Shown here piece by piece: positions 6,020 through 6,184 of a DNA stretch of 6,184 bases. Within the stretch, counting starts at the first letter, position 1; every line of letters starts with the position of its first letter. The notes under the pieces are model-generated. The model was not told where the DNA came from. It made no database searches and saw only the letters and a program-made list of their open reading frames with translations. This DNA comes from JAMLGJ01 sp047972145 (GTDB lineage: Bacteria > Actinomycetota > Acidimicrobiia > Acidimicrobiales > Microtrichaceae): the NCBI GenBank assembly GCA_047972145.1, contig JBKEAI010000067.1, positions 1 to 6,184 on the forward strand, in the 5' to 3' direction. A program made the position numbers and the translations under genes.

Positions 6020-6184
6020 GCCCGCAGGCCACTGCCGGGATGTTCTCCAGGCGCACTGGCCGGACGCAACACCCTCGCGGCGCGCATATCGCCCGCAATG
6101 ACCAGACGGAACACCCGCTCCTCATCGGCACATCTGGGCGAGAGGCCAAACCTAAGCTGTGGGCCGCACTGACCGCTCCGATTT

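Noticed and set aside
5940..6149. Minus-strand open frame of 69 codons at the right edge
   Set aside because: It overlaps the tetR 3' end, has no good ribosome binding site and gives no recognisable protein. Bases 6020-6184 show nothing I can support.

Overview
The base composition is GC-rich, with G/C-dominated third codon positions and purine-rich ribosome binding sites. Together with an F420-type LLM oxidoreductase and a TetR regulator, this points to a high-GC actinobacterium, most likely an actinomycete. No rRNA, tRNA or CRISPR array is recognisable. The window looks like chromosomal accessory DNA carrying the eroded remains of a mobile element, followed by ordinary metabolic genes.

Left part (1-2110): a small open N-terminus runs off the left edge on the minus strand (1-80). 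It is divergent from a tyrosine recombinase/integrase (362-1760). The integrase is a pseudogene: its conserved sequence is spread over all three forward frames by two net one-base losses, and an in-frame TAA lies just before the first catalytic Arg. The catalytic motifs themselves are still legible. Convergent with it, and overlapping its 3' end by 26 bases, is a second broken gene on the minus strand (about 1735-2085). It is unrecognised, shows another one-base loss and has no clear N-terminus. Three net frameshifts in about 850 bases, next to intact genes, mark this as a decaying element junction or, less likely, a patch of poor sequence.

Middle part (2113-4173): two intact plus-strand genes. 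The first encodes an LLM-class, probably F420-dependent oxidoreductase. The second encodes an inositol-monophosphatase-family phosphatase with all metal-binding motifs. A 170-base gap between them holds a short tandem motif that may be debris of a transposon end. An 11-bp perfect hairpin follows the phosphatase gene.

Right part (4450-6019): a compact regulatory pair. An alpha/beta hydrolase on the minus strand is divergent from a TetR-family regulator on the plus strand, with only 64 bases between the start codons. This gap and the first codons of tetR carry two copies of a 19-bp dyad, 32 bp apart (about three helical turns). One copy covers the -35 and the other lies just downstream of the -10 of a plausible hydrolase promoter. 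The simplest reading is a self-repressed TetR that controls the hydrolase. Bases 6020-6184 show nothing recognisable.

No wholly new system is evident. The points most worth following are the paired operator, the unusual insertion inside the integrase core-binding domain, and the unrecognised broken gene beside the integrase.
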